From NCBI GenBank assembly GCA_003952965.2, contig CM025849.1, positions 11,623,861 through 11,687,860 of the forward strand: 64,000 nt of DNA, in the 5' to 3' direction. Shown one piece after another: positions 52,968 through 64,000 of the stretch (position 1 is its first letter; each line of letters opens with the position of its first letter). The notes under the pieces are model-generated. The model did no database searches and was not told the origin of the DNA. It saw only the letters and a program-made list of their open reading frames with translations. This stretch comes from Morella rubra (lineage: Eukaryota; Streptophyta; Magnoliopsida; Fagales; Myricaceae). Made by a program: the position numbers and the translations under genes.

Positions 52968-54080
52968 TGAGGTGTAAAGGAAACGGAAAATTACTGCTTT
53001 TGATGGTAATATCTCAATGTTCAGGAATGAATCTTTCAATCTGCAAAGGAAGCAACCAACAAAACCCAGTCTCAGTACTTCAGAGCATGCCCAAATTACA
53101 AGAAATCACCACACCAAAATGAGACCTGTGATGAGTGATAATAAATTTGACATAAACCATTTAAGCCCAACGTACAGCCGCCGTTCAATAGTACAATAAA
53201 ACCATGAAGGCATGGAAGAGACGAAATTTTAGAAAAGCAAACCACAGGCAACCTTGTCCATTAAATCTGTTCTTCTAGGCTTCACTTATAAGGAGGGTCA
53301 TTTTTGTTGCAGTGGGATTCCCAAACTATGAGCAAAGGATAAGGGGCTCAATCTCGGATCCAAAGGACGGTGCAGGCAAGGCAGTCCAAATGCCCGCTAA
53401 AGGTTGTCCGATGGACCACCCATAAGCCCAAACTTACGACTCACTCAAAAATCACTTTTCATGTAAAATCCAATTGCAGTTAGTACATTGCAATTGCAAT
53501 TGCTCTCGCAACAAATTTCGAATGACTATATCAACAAATAGCAAAGAATACAACAGCTGATTCTTTCCAGTTAAAAATATGCAGTTGGAACAATTATTCC
53601 ACGAAATCATAGCCATATCAAAAGGCAAACAAGAATAAGCCAGTTATTACAAAGTCCAGTGCATTTTTACGAACATGTGGCACTCATAACAATATGCGTG
53701 CATAAGCTGCAAGCAGGCAAGCAGGAGCAAAAGCGCGAGAAGTTTGAAGCTTTGGTGCCACATAGGGCAGGGGAGCAATCTAAATGTCTAATGGCATTCA
53801 AATCTTCGAACCAAAACGGTATTTAAACATAAACGAAGGAATGTTGCTTCTATATCTTAATCAAAACCGTAATCAGCAACGACATAAAATTGTCTACGCT
53901 GAAACTGGAGAAGATTACAACGTTGAGAAATCTACAGAACCAGGGTAAACCGTAGGCTGACTAACTCACCGGCGTCCATCGTCGGCCTCTTGCTTTATCC
54001 GGTTCCAGACTTTTGACTGTGCAGTTGATTTAAAAGCAGCTGGGCTTCCTCGTACTATCGCCGCTCAGAAGCCTCTGCGT
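52968..54080 (-). promoter_or_regulatory. ABCI1 leader with a 5'-UTR intron (inferred)
   Basis: No coding sequence. The minus strand shows a consensus donor after about 53970 and an acceptor before 53040, leaving 73 nt of leader before the ATG. A leader exon upstream of 53970 would be GC-richer than the flanks, as seen. Its transcription start is not defined by the sequence. Confidence 0.5.
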
Positions 54081-54470
54081 GGGACCTGCGGAATTGTATT
54101 ACTTTATTATTTTTCAAGAAATCTTATGATTTTGGATTTATTATCACTTATAAGTTCTATGTTAGAATAAAAGAATAGGAATAATTTAACTCAAAATAAT
54201 ATTCAAATTTTTAGAAAACTCCACTTAAGGGTGCTCAAATTATTGTAAGAAAAAAAAAAGATTCCGTGCCTGGCTTTTTTGCCCTAAACTGACTGAAAAA
54301 AATTGAGAGTTTCATTTTTTATTAGAATTTGGGAAAAAGTAAGAAGAGAAAGATTTAATAAGGTTTGATGTAGTTTTTTTTTTAAAAAAGAGTATAGAAG
54401 TTGATGCAAGTATTAGAATTTGTAAAATTTTGAGATTTTGATGTTTGAGTTTTAGTCTATATATATATAT

Positions 54471-54566
54471 ATACCAGCAGGTTTATCGGCTCTTGAGATT
54501 TCTGTTCTTGAGCATATATATACCAGCAGGTTTATCGGCTCTTGAAATTTCTGTTCTTGAGCTTGT
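54471..54566. repeat. Two-copy 49-bp tandem repeat
   Basis: ATACCAGCAGGTTTATCGGC and the following 29 bases are repeated at 54520 with a single G/A difference. It lies in intergenic DNA (54081-55627), where no convincing gene was found. Confidence 0.85.
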
Positions 54567-55627
54567 GATCATAAGCAAAAGATTTACTCTTGTTCATTTC
54601 TTAAAAAGAAAATAACATTAAGATTTTATTTTCTACGAAAGCCCGAAAGAGATGAAATCGATAAAAAAAAAAGGTTTTCGACGAGAGGTAGGGGTACATC
54701 TTTGCAACTATCAATCCATGGAGTGAACGACAGAAAGTAATGGAAGGCTTGCTTTCTGTACAATTTGAGAAAAATTGCACCTAGAAATAGCTGATTCGAT
54801 GGATTTTGTTGTAAAAGTTGCTGCTCTAGAGTATACTTTTTTATTTATTTATTCATTTTTTGTTCCTTTCCAAAATTATGTTCATCCCACTGGGATGAAA
54901 TTTCATCTCCTTCAAGGAACTCAAAACAAAGAAAAGGGACAGCTCTTAGAAGAAGTGTGTAAAGCCGATCTGTTTTCTCATGCTTCTGAATCTTGAAAAT
55001 TTTGTTGGCCTTTTTATCAGAACTCACTTGTTCCTCAAGTACAAAAGGAACATCTAATGCAGGCTTCTGGCCGAAAATATAACTAAGGATACATAATACA
55101 GATATGATGACAAGAATTGGAGAACCATAGTACAAACTCCTGCTCTTTTGCACATCAGCTATTTTCTTCGAGCATCTGCAGCAACCACATGCCAAAAGCT
55201 GAACACATGCCTTGCCTACGACATCACCCGCTTCGACTTCCCCCTCAGTCACCCATCAGTCAGATTTTCTCCCTCCGGCATCCCGGATTAGTTCCGAGTC
55301 ATACAACCCAGATTAATTCTGAGTCATACGTTTAAGAATTGAAGCAAAAAGTTATTCTTTGCCACCATCAGTGACCAGTCTAATGTTACATTCATCAGTA
55401 TTTACACATAATAGCAGAAGTATACCGTATACGGTGGCATCATGGTTACAAGATGATATAACTATTGCAAAGGTACATGGCCATCTCAAAAACCACAACA
55501 GAAGCCATTTAAAAAAGATGGCGTGACTGGACTGATGGTGTTCTATAATAAAAGAATCAGGCCACGACTTCCTTCAATACCACAAGAGCAATGCAGCAAC
55601 AACAATGCAGGTCCCTTCATCTCACAT

Positions 55628-58600
55628 TTAGTTACTTATCCATCTTCTTTTCCGAGGTGGCCGCTCTTGTTTGATCTCTGAATCAGTAGGAGCCTCACTT
55701 TTGGCAGATGGCAGTGCTTCATTCTCCATCTTTCTAACTGTCAAGGTTTCTTTCTCACTTGGCATTGGAAGCTTGAACCGCTCGCTTCGCTTCTTCAACT
55801 TCTCGACCGTATCCAGGTGTCTATCCTCCAAAGGTTTTGTATCAACATCTTTGCTTTCCAGATCAGAAGCATCTTTCTCCTCAGCCAATGGATGTTGACT
55901 ATCAACAACCTCAACCGTCTTAACGGATATTTCATCTGGGGGTCTGCTGGCTTCAAATGATCCACCATTGTTAGTCCTGTCAGTCTCCTTGAATTTCAAG
56001 GAAGATGATGACCTACTGTTGATACTATAATCCCTCTCAGTGTGGCTAGTCCAACGTTCCAACTTGGAGCGCCCTCTTTTTGAATCTTGCTGTTCATCTT
56101 CAGATGAACCATCTTCCCTATGTTTTCTGGACACACGACGGTGCACTGAGATCTCATGCTCACCATTTCCTTGATCACTGGAGCCTTTCAAGCCCTATAT
56201 AAAGGCAGAAGAGGAGAACTGAACTTTCAACACTCCAACCAGGTTTAAGTCCACAAGTCAAGAAACATTAATGTGCAATGAGTAGAACCCCTTACTATAT
56301 TTACCAATAAGAGTTGAGTAGTAAACCTAAAAAGGAACACTAGTCATCTGTCTCAGCAAAGAGTTCCTTATATTGCCAAAGCCAAATCCCAGGTAAATTG
56401 ATGAAAGTCAAATATGAAATGATAGTAATAGATACCAATACGACATGACAATCCGACAAAGTGAACCAAAATCAGTCTAAAAACTAATATTTGAGCCTCA
56501 AGAATAGGCTTAAGAAATCAAATTCTTATTGCTTCAGAAACCATTCAAATTCTTATTGCTTAAGAAACTATTCAAATTCTTATTGCTTCAGAAACTACAC
56601 AAATTCTTATTGCTTAAGAAACTATTCAAATTCTTATTGCTTCAGAAACTATTCAAGATGGCGAAGAAAAGAAAAGAAAAAGCTATTCAAATGATCTCTA
56701 CAAACATTGTCGCAACCATATTCTCCATGAGTCACATCCAAAAAGTAAAACTGTGCATCTGTGATTTCCACCGCATGCTTAGGACATACATTACATTATT
56801 AACGGCAATCCATGTATTAAAGCTACTTGGTTTGAGATTCTTGCCCTAATAAACTACACCATAATTATAAGCGGAAGTATATGCAGAAAATACTATGAAG
56901 GTCAAAAGCTACTGGCCACTTCTCAAGCACTAGAAGTGGCCTCTGTGTACAGAACGATTTACAATGTGCATTATCGGATGAGAAAAAGAGACACCCCTTG
57001 ATATTGCCAAAACACTTATCTAAGCAAGAATTCAACAACAGAGCCTTTTCTATTTATATTTACAACTTAGTTATTCTAGATTTGCTGGGAAGTAACAGCA
57101 CTACAACCTGCAAAAACCTAAGGTCTGTTGGTCCAAGTTCTGACAAAAGTTATTACGGCCAAGATAAACTATGCAAGTCCTGGAAATTATCATCTTACCT
57201 AGAAGTACACACTTTTGGAAGTAACTAATGGCAGAAACATCTGTTTCTGGACTAAAATAATGGTTTCAACCTCAGTCCAACATCCAAATAAAGAAAAATC
57301 AGTGACGAGTAACTACAACGAGCGTCAACATCAGATCCTTGAAGTAAAACTCTTAAACCGTCTGCCCTCCACCCCCAGAACCCAGACCAAAGGAAAGCCC
57401 CTCTAGCATGATTAGTATTCCATATGAAAGCAATGAGCTTCAACCAAGCTTCCTGGACAAGGGATTAGCCAGGTTTTCCTTTTCTCGATAGTCAGTGCTT
57501 TTTAACTGTATCAAAATCATGCCTATGGCCTACTTTTCCTCATGTTAAGGCATTGTCCAATAACACGATCTTTCTAAGAGGGATTTTTTTTTTCCTCTGC
57601 TTATTTTGAAAGAATTATACTTTCTTGGGTCTAAACATGCAACATACCGTCTCATTAATGTGACCACTTTGGTCTTCTTGATTTCTCCTGGAAGAGCCTA
57701 CAGCATTGTGAACACCACCGTCAGAGTCTTTAGTCTTTCTTGTATATCTCTTTGTGTTTTTTGTCATGTGCTCTTTGGTATCAGAAGCACTAACAGCCGA
57801 TCATTACGAGAAACCAGACCTCTCCGGCCTGGATCTTCTTTCATCATTAGCAAATTTGATTTCCACGTGTATAACCATCATCCCGTCCCCTATGATGTGA
57901 AGTTTCATCCACAATTCGATCCTTTCTCTTGGAAGGTTCACTGTGTCGCACTGTGTCTTTTGAACTGGTATTCTTTATCGAATCCCTTGTAGTCCTTCTT
58001 TGTCCTAGCGTGGCTGACCAATGCTTTGTCCTCTAGACCACGTCCACCCCTTATGGCAACCCTCTCTTCTATCTCTTTCTCGCTTGGGTAGATAATCTTC
58101 ATGAGACTGTTTTGGCCTTATGCCACTCCTCTTCTCTCTCTGCTTTCACCCCTTTCTCTCTGCAACCAGCTCTCATCTTTTTGCCTAACAGACTGGTGAT
58201 CATCAAGATTCTCTCGAAGTCTCTAGTTGTTCATCTCTCTTCCTTGGGTTCCAACACTTCATCCCTTTCTCGCTTTCGACGACAGTGCTCTCCCTGTGGC
58301 CTTGCAAGATTTCTTCTTTGTCAACATGGTCCCTTAAGATATATCCTCATCTTTCCTTCTTTTGTTATTGTAATCATTCGACACCTTCATACCTACTCTT
58401 CAGACCATCATTCATTTCTGTGGCGTGTACCAGGCTCCTATATCATAATGAACCCTATAGCTGCCATTATCCAATGGTTTCCTTGAATGTAGATATTCAT
58501 CTCTGTCACTCCTCTCGCCATCTCGAACCTTAACCCTGTGTCTGGATCCCACTTCATTATCACGATCCCTCTTCCTTGTGTCTTCAGCTCTGATCCTTCT

Positions 58601-61600
58601 GTTATAAGGATCTTCATTCTCGGCGTTGCCAGGGCCCATCAGGATTGTCCCTCTCCTTTCGCCTGTTAAACCCATCAGCTTTCATATGCAATGGATGACC
58701 AGAGCTTGAATCCCAGTCTCTATGGGCATAATCTTCCGTTCCTTTTACCACTGAGCGATTTCTTTCCATTTCCCGTCTTTCCATCACGATATTTTTTCTT
58801 CGTAGACCTAATTCATTCTCATCAAGATGTCTTCTTCCCAGTCTCTGGGAGTGGAACGTCCTTCTTGAATGACTTCCTCCTAGTCCCATCCCGCCACCTT
58901 CTGATAGTCCCTGCGCTTCCTGATCTTGCTTTACTGTTTTCACTACTCCTTTGCAGCCTTTGAGTCATCCTCCTCATCCAATACTTGGAGCATCAGGTTG
59001 CTCTTACTTGAGAACTCAGTTGTTTTTTTCTTTACTGCCCCATCTTTAAGGGTCTCTTCCCTGACATTCATATTCAAAGCCACTTCTTCCTTTTCCACAG
59101 GGCTTCCATCAGCCAGCACAAGCTCATCATCCTCAGCATATTTATGCTCTAAACTCAACTCCCTGTCCTCCCCAACTGTGTCAGGAGACGATGACAGTGG
59201 ACTAGATTTTCCCTCCAAGCTATCAACAGATTCTTCTGTCTGATTATCCTGCAATTTCCTTTCATGTGTACTTCGACTGGGTGACATCTGAGGGGATTGG
59301 TCACGTTCTCTTCCCTGAGTCTGCCTGTACTCAAAAGGAGAGAGTTATATGCATTTGTCAAGTACTGATGCCATTTTACAAGTTAGTAATAAATCCAGAT
59401 CAGGCTAAAAGAAATCTGAAGAAAAAACTACCCAAGAAATCCATATGAATACAGCCTTAAAGTATAGTAATGTATCCTCACTAAATTTATATTTGTCCTG
59501 ATGCCAGCTAAATAGTTTAACAAAGCTGGTAACATTAGGCAAACAAACTCCATTTTAAGGTACACTTGATAAGAAATTTCCAATACAAAAGAAAATATTG
59601 CCAAGTGAAAAGCTCCAAAGGGGGGGAATACAGACAATTTGTTTTTTTTTTCCGAGGAAAAAAACGCAGATTATTGCTTTGGCCAATGATTTCACAATTA
59701 CCAGTGTCCGTGTCTCCGAGCTGATCAATTTGGAACTGTTTCTTATTTTTTCCTTCTCAGAAAACCATTATATACTTTATCCATAACTTCTATCATATAC
59801 TTGATCTTCTTGAATCCTAGTATCATTCTTCTCTAATACAAATGAAAAGCAAGTTAATCTTCCTTCTACATCCATTCACATGTTCAGGCCATAACACCTT
59901 CCCATGGCACAAGCTAGAATAAAGATTTGAAATCCAATTCCAAGTAGTTGGAATTAAAGCTTTGTTGAATGAAGCGGAATTTGTCTCCCTCACGTGAAAG
60001 AATGTATTACTGCACAAAAATATCAGATTAAGAAGACTGTTGTACCTGTCGTCATGAGGCCTGCCAACGTTCTTATTAGCATAGACAGAGCTCTGCCCCC
60101 TCAAACCAAGATACTGGACTGGTGCTTCTGGAGGGAAGGACGTAATCCCATCACCATCAGGTACGTTTTGATCACCAGAACTGGTGAATGGCATTCTCTT
60201 TCTGTCCACCTGATCTCTCTTTTGACCTTTATTAGTCCGTGGAAAATCATCAATACACTCAGTGCCCTCCTGCCCATGGTCTTCTTCCGCAGAATTGCAT
60301 CCTCTAAAATCCTCTCTTGGCAGATCATGCTCGGGTGGTTCTACAGCACCTTTTCCTGTGGTTGAATCATCATCTAAAGAGTCCTGCAAGACAATCTGTT
60401 CACCCAATATTTCAGATTATCTACACTGCAAATACAGCATAAATGAAGCATTTGATTGCAACATTAGCTAAGTGCACCTAAAGATAGGTTTTATTAAATA
60501 CCTCAATAATTGCATCCGAATCACGGATGCGAGGAGGCCGGGTGTCAATGGAGGGGAGACGCTCACCATAACCACCTTCCACCTGAATTGCTCTACCAGT
60601 TGGCTGCCAGCCAAAAAATTGAAAAAGACATTGAGCTCGGAAAAAGACAAAAAAAGCAAACAAAATATGTCTAGTAGCTCCAGCTTTGTTACCCAAATTG
60701 CTAGAAGCAAATTGCAAATGAGGAAACAGTTGGAGAGGCCAAGGAAAAAAAAAGAGAGCTATATGAAATCAGGAGTCAAAAACTTAGTAGCAGAATCGTC
60801 CTACAAATAATAACATTTGACAGCTGTACATACTATAGGTGGGCGTGCACGAACAAATCCTTTCCCTAAATCATTCTGTCCAACATCTGCCTTTCCAAGA
60901 TTTGCATTTTCAGCTGAAACATCATGAGCACCAGTGGCGGCTGCTAATTCCGGGGGTAAATCTGGATCATACTCCTAGGGGAACAAAACCAATAAAAGAT
61001 ATTTACTCAGTAAAATAACATGGGAATATATACTGAATATCCTATTAAAAAAGACAAACTTTCTTGAGACACAAACATATCATTACCTGCTCTGTTCGCC
61101 CACTTTCGTAAACGCGAATTTTGCTTTGCATAGTAGACTCCAGGCGGAGTTGTTCCTAAAAGATCAATATCCAGGAACTTAGTTTTCATCTATGTAGTCA
61201 ACAGGATCAGTGAAGATTAATATGGTTACCAGTTGTTTGCAATAATCTTTCCAGCTCTCCTCATTCAAACCAAAGTTGAAGAAGTCTGATGTATCAACAC
61301 CAGGATATTTCCATGGTTTCTCCTCAAAACCATCAATGTCAACATCAAATATAGACCTGACAATATTCATTCGGGCCAAATAAGCAAACCACAAGAAAGA
61401 AAAAAAAAAACACCTATTTACTTTTCCCTACTGCCGAACCAAGATGGAGTTGTATACCAGACACAAGCGTGACATTAGCTAGTGTTAAAGGAACACTCAA
61501 CTCTGTCTCTACACGATGGTCAAAACAAAGATTTTTGTTTTTTATTTTTTCTTCTCCCCTCCTCTTTGGCTGTAAGATACTTGGTATCCAATCAGCCTCG

Positions 61601-62440
61601 GAAATCTAAAACCAATTGTATAACGGCCTAAGGAAGTTCTAGCCATATAAACGCTTCTTCTCATAACAATAACATAGAATCCTCATAAGGCTTGGATCTA
61701 CCCAGAAAACCAAGCAGGCTGAGCAAGGCCTACAGTGCGTGTTATCTGCAGAGGGCCAATGATGGCCAAAGTTATAACATGAGTTGCTCAAAAGTATAGA
61801 CACTCTGCCAACCACACCAATTAAACCAATATCTGAAATTTCTCCACGTATATCATGTGTCACTCACTATCGAGAAGAGCTCATTTATATGGACTCAGGC
61901 TATCGGCCTATATACTACTTAGATGTAATAACAACCGAATTACAGATTTCTGTTGCGGCAACAACAGCATACCCATTGGTGATATACTGCCCTTATTATT
62001 TCTAAAACATTCCAACCCAGTCCTAGAATTTGGCAGAACCTCCCACTATAATACAATGGTAACGAACACCCCAAACCAAGACCTTTCAGCCCTTCACCAA
62101 TATAACCCCAATGTAGAAAACTTACAATAACATAAGATGTATGAAAGTAAACAAGCAACTACCACATGCAACCAATGGAAAATTACTTGTGAGAAGGAAG
62201 TGTGAATTCCAGTCCACCGCCAAAACCTCTTCCTGCCATATTGTTGCCCCAGGCGGGCAATCCAAAACCTGAATGAAAACCCTTCTGCATTGGAGGCGTA
62301 TTTTTTACTCCTGCTGGTCTCCACTCACCTCTACCACGACCAGCTATGGGAACCATGTTGACAAGTGGACGAACTTGACCTGGGGCTCCTCCTGGAACAG
62401 AGGTTGCTCCAGGTATTGGTGCTGCACCAGGTCTAACGTA
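55628..62440 (-). CDS. FIPS5: FIP1[V]-like cleavage/polyadenylation factor, 5' end outside window, large exon frameshifted
   Basis: Exons: 62440-62187, 61356-61230, 61155-61087, 60974-60834, 60603-60502, 60395-60046, 59324-57648 and 56194-55628, GT-AG and phased. The first exon in view is RGRGEWRP/Gly-rich. The Fip1 core is intact: DIDGFEEKPWKYPGV and FNFGLNEESWKDYCKQL, then YDPDLPPELAAATGA and RLPSIDTRPPR. The C-terminal part is the long Arg/Glu/Asp-rich region of plant FIP1[V], ending KQERPPRKRRWISN. Fip1 links poly(A) polymerase to CPSF and binds RNA in the nucleus. Exon 59324-57648 is clean to 58943, where AAGGAG is followed by TAG. Beyond that, recognisable text (RRKERDNPDGPWQRR, RKPLDNGSYR, SGHINET) changes frame several times. 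The gene is normally single-copy and essential-looking, so errors or recent decay must be distinguished. The N-terminal exon lies beyond 64000. Confidence 0.9.
56519..56653. repeat. Five-copy 27-bp tandem repeat in the last intron of the FIP1 gene
   Basis: Units start CAAATTCTTATTGCTT at 56519, 56546, 56573, 56600 and 56627. Units alternate between CTTCAG and CTTAAG at their middle, giving a 54-bp higher-order period. Because 27 is divisible by three, the repeat reads as open frames in more than one frame, but it lies within the intron 56195-57647 and is not coding. Confidence 0.9.
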
Positions 62441-64000
62441 CTGCATGTTAACAAAAAGGACGTCATAAGTATTTAAATGCAAACACAGGGAAAACAAAAT
62501 GGTATGAGTTGATAATTAAAAAAATGCCTTCGAACATCAAAGAGAAAAATTGCCACTACATCATTCAGAGGAAAATAAAGTTACTTGAGAGATTGTGGTA
62601 AATTTAAGATGCAAGCCAACCAATAAGAAGAGCAAAGAGGGAAAATCAACCTTTCAAGGGAAAAAAATTTGAGATTCTATGAACAAGTTCATACTTTCAT
62701 TCAAGTTATAAAGAGCAGACATACTTCTAAAACCTCGAAATGGTATTGAGAACTAAAGATGAGGAAGAGAGAAAATTTAATCTTAAATGCATATCACGGA
62801 TAACCTTTTCAAATCAAATGCAGAGGTAAAAGCCAATAACTGTAGATTCATTTTCGTTATGTATTAATTTTTATTTTATACTAATTACTTTTCTTCCTTA
62901 TAGCGTGAAAGAACATGTCATGCTAATCAAGAAACCCGAAAACCCTGATGTAACTGCTGATCAGACCATAGGTTAGAGACAGCAGCACAAAATTATGACA
63001 GAGAGCTTGTTCATTAGGTTTATCCACTTCTGCATAAGGAGGTTAGAGGAATTTGGTTATACATTATATAGAAGCTATATGGCATGCAGAGGACCCATAT
63101 TTTTGTACAAAAAGCAGGAGCTTTGCCGAATAACAACTAGAGGAGGAAAAACAAGGAGCAAAGTTTCAAAAATATTCTTACTAAGAAGTGCTCAATCCTC
63201 AAAAGGACTTGCAAGGGATTAGATGAGTATGCAAAGAAAAAGATAGGATGTACAGAGCCAGAAAACGGCATCAGAAAGCTACAAATCCCAAAATTTTATA
63301 AACCATTACCACAATCGGCTCAAATTTTGCAGATGCAACCAATAAAGCAAGTCAAAATTGGTCCACAGGTTGGGTAGCTTGTGCTTGACTTAGCAACAAT
63401 TTTTTTTCTATATAATATCAAACTTACTTTTGTCTGGTGGAGTGGGAGAGGGGGGTTTTGTAGGGTGCAGCATGTAAGATACGTTGTCACTTCGTTTTAA
63501 ATATCAAGGAAGGAATGTTCTCCACTACATGATGTAGTATTGGAGTCCTCTCAACTACTTGATGTAGTATTGAGTCCACAATTCCGGCACTGTACTTTTT
63601 ATTTGTACATCCAGTGTCCGTATCTGTCCATGCTCATGGAGTCAATAAACAGCTTTAGAAATAACTGCTGTTTCCCAACCACCACAATTGCAGCAACAGA
63701 TTGATGAAGGCATGCCAGGTATAAATTCATTGCCGCATAAACTACTCTTACAAAACAGCTCAATCATGATTATAGATTTTATGAACGACAGATATTTCTT
63801 CTCAGATGGAAATGATGAAAACAATGAGAATGATGATAAAAAAATAACGAACAAACAACACCAAATCTGTGTTAAAAATTGATAATTTTCAAAGACTCTA
63901 CGGATCAGTTGCACTTGTTTATCGTAGGATTATAGCCACACCTATGGATTGCTCAAGAGAAAAATGGTTGCCATTAGAAACACATAACACACGCACCACA
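62441..64000 (-). other. Intron of the FIP1 gene, continuing beyond the window
   Basis: Upstream of the acceptor at 62441 no further Fip1 coding block is recognisable, so this is the 3' part of an intron of more than 1.5 kb. It includes a small direct repeat around 63524-63580 (TACATGATGTAGTATTG / TACTTGATGTAGTATTG). Short frames at 62995-63222 and 63642-63914 have no recognised content. Confidence 0.55.

Noticed and set aside
54845-55252. 135-codon Cys-rich minus-strand frame with one membrane-like stretch
   Set aside because: There is no ATG at its start (GTG with an in-frame stop two codons upstream) and I could not find an upstream exon or a family.
56519-56653. Possible CRISPR-like array
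   Set aside because: The 27-bp units are directly adjacent without spacers, in an intron of a plant nuclear gene; it is a simple tandem repeat.

Overview
The window is nuclear DNA of a flowering plant. Genes are split by GT-AG introns, intergenic DNA is AT-rich and full of GA/CT microsatellites and short inverted-repeat elements, and two linked disease-resistance genes have the eudicot TIR-NB-ARC-LRR-C-JID layout. I infer a rosid or other woody dicot but cannot name a species. No prokaryotic or organellar gene block, CRISPR array, rRNA or tRNA gene was recognised.

Layout. 0-3.6 kb: no convincing gene, three inverted-repeat elements. 3.7-5.6 kb (-): four-exon conserved plant protein of unknown function. 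5.6-9.6 kb: leader and intergenic DNA with a 179-bp MITE. 9.6-14.0 kb (+): seven-exon chloroplast YbaB/EbfC-family protein (STIC2 type). 14.5-20.5 kb (-): nine-exon class II serine carboxypeptidase-like gene with a hAT-type element in its last intron, convergent with the previous gene. 20.5-24.8 kb: intergenic. 24.8-36.9 kb (+): tandem pair of TNL resistance genes. TNL1 has an intact frame but a duplicated LRR segment that introduces a stop. TNL2 is decayed in TIR and NB-ARC but intact in LRR and C-JID. 37.4-38.5 kb: eroded LINE-like remnant. 40.0-43.4 kb (+): SHV3/GDPDL-type GPI-anchored protein gene with several frameshifts. 43.8-45.7 kb: a diverged duplicated segment. 47.0-51.3 kb (-): nine-exon metallophosphoesterase-fold protein lacking usual metal motifs. 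52.3-53.0 kb (-): ABCI1/CcmA ATPase for mitochondrial cytochrome c maturation. 55.6-64.0 kb (-): Fip1[V]-type polyadenylation factor whose 5' end lies outside the window and whose largest exon is frameshifted.

The genes are a normal mixture of housekeeping and defence loci and do not form one pathway. I found no previously undescribed system. The strongest oddities are (i) the TNL pair, with LRR duplication, a consensus splice donor at the duplication junction and altered GLPL and MHD motifs; (ii) two duplicated tracts whose second copies are deleted in patches while retained blocks are almost free of substitutions; (iii) clusters of one-base indels in unrelated genes, which may be true decay or poor local consensus; and (iv) a fresh-looking 651-bp hAT-type insertion with a perfect 8-bp target-site duplication.
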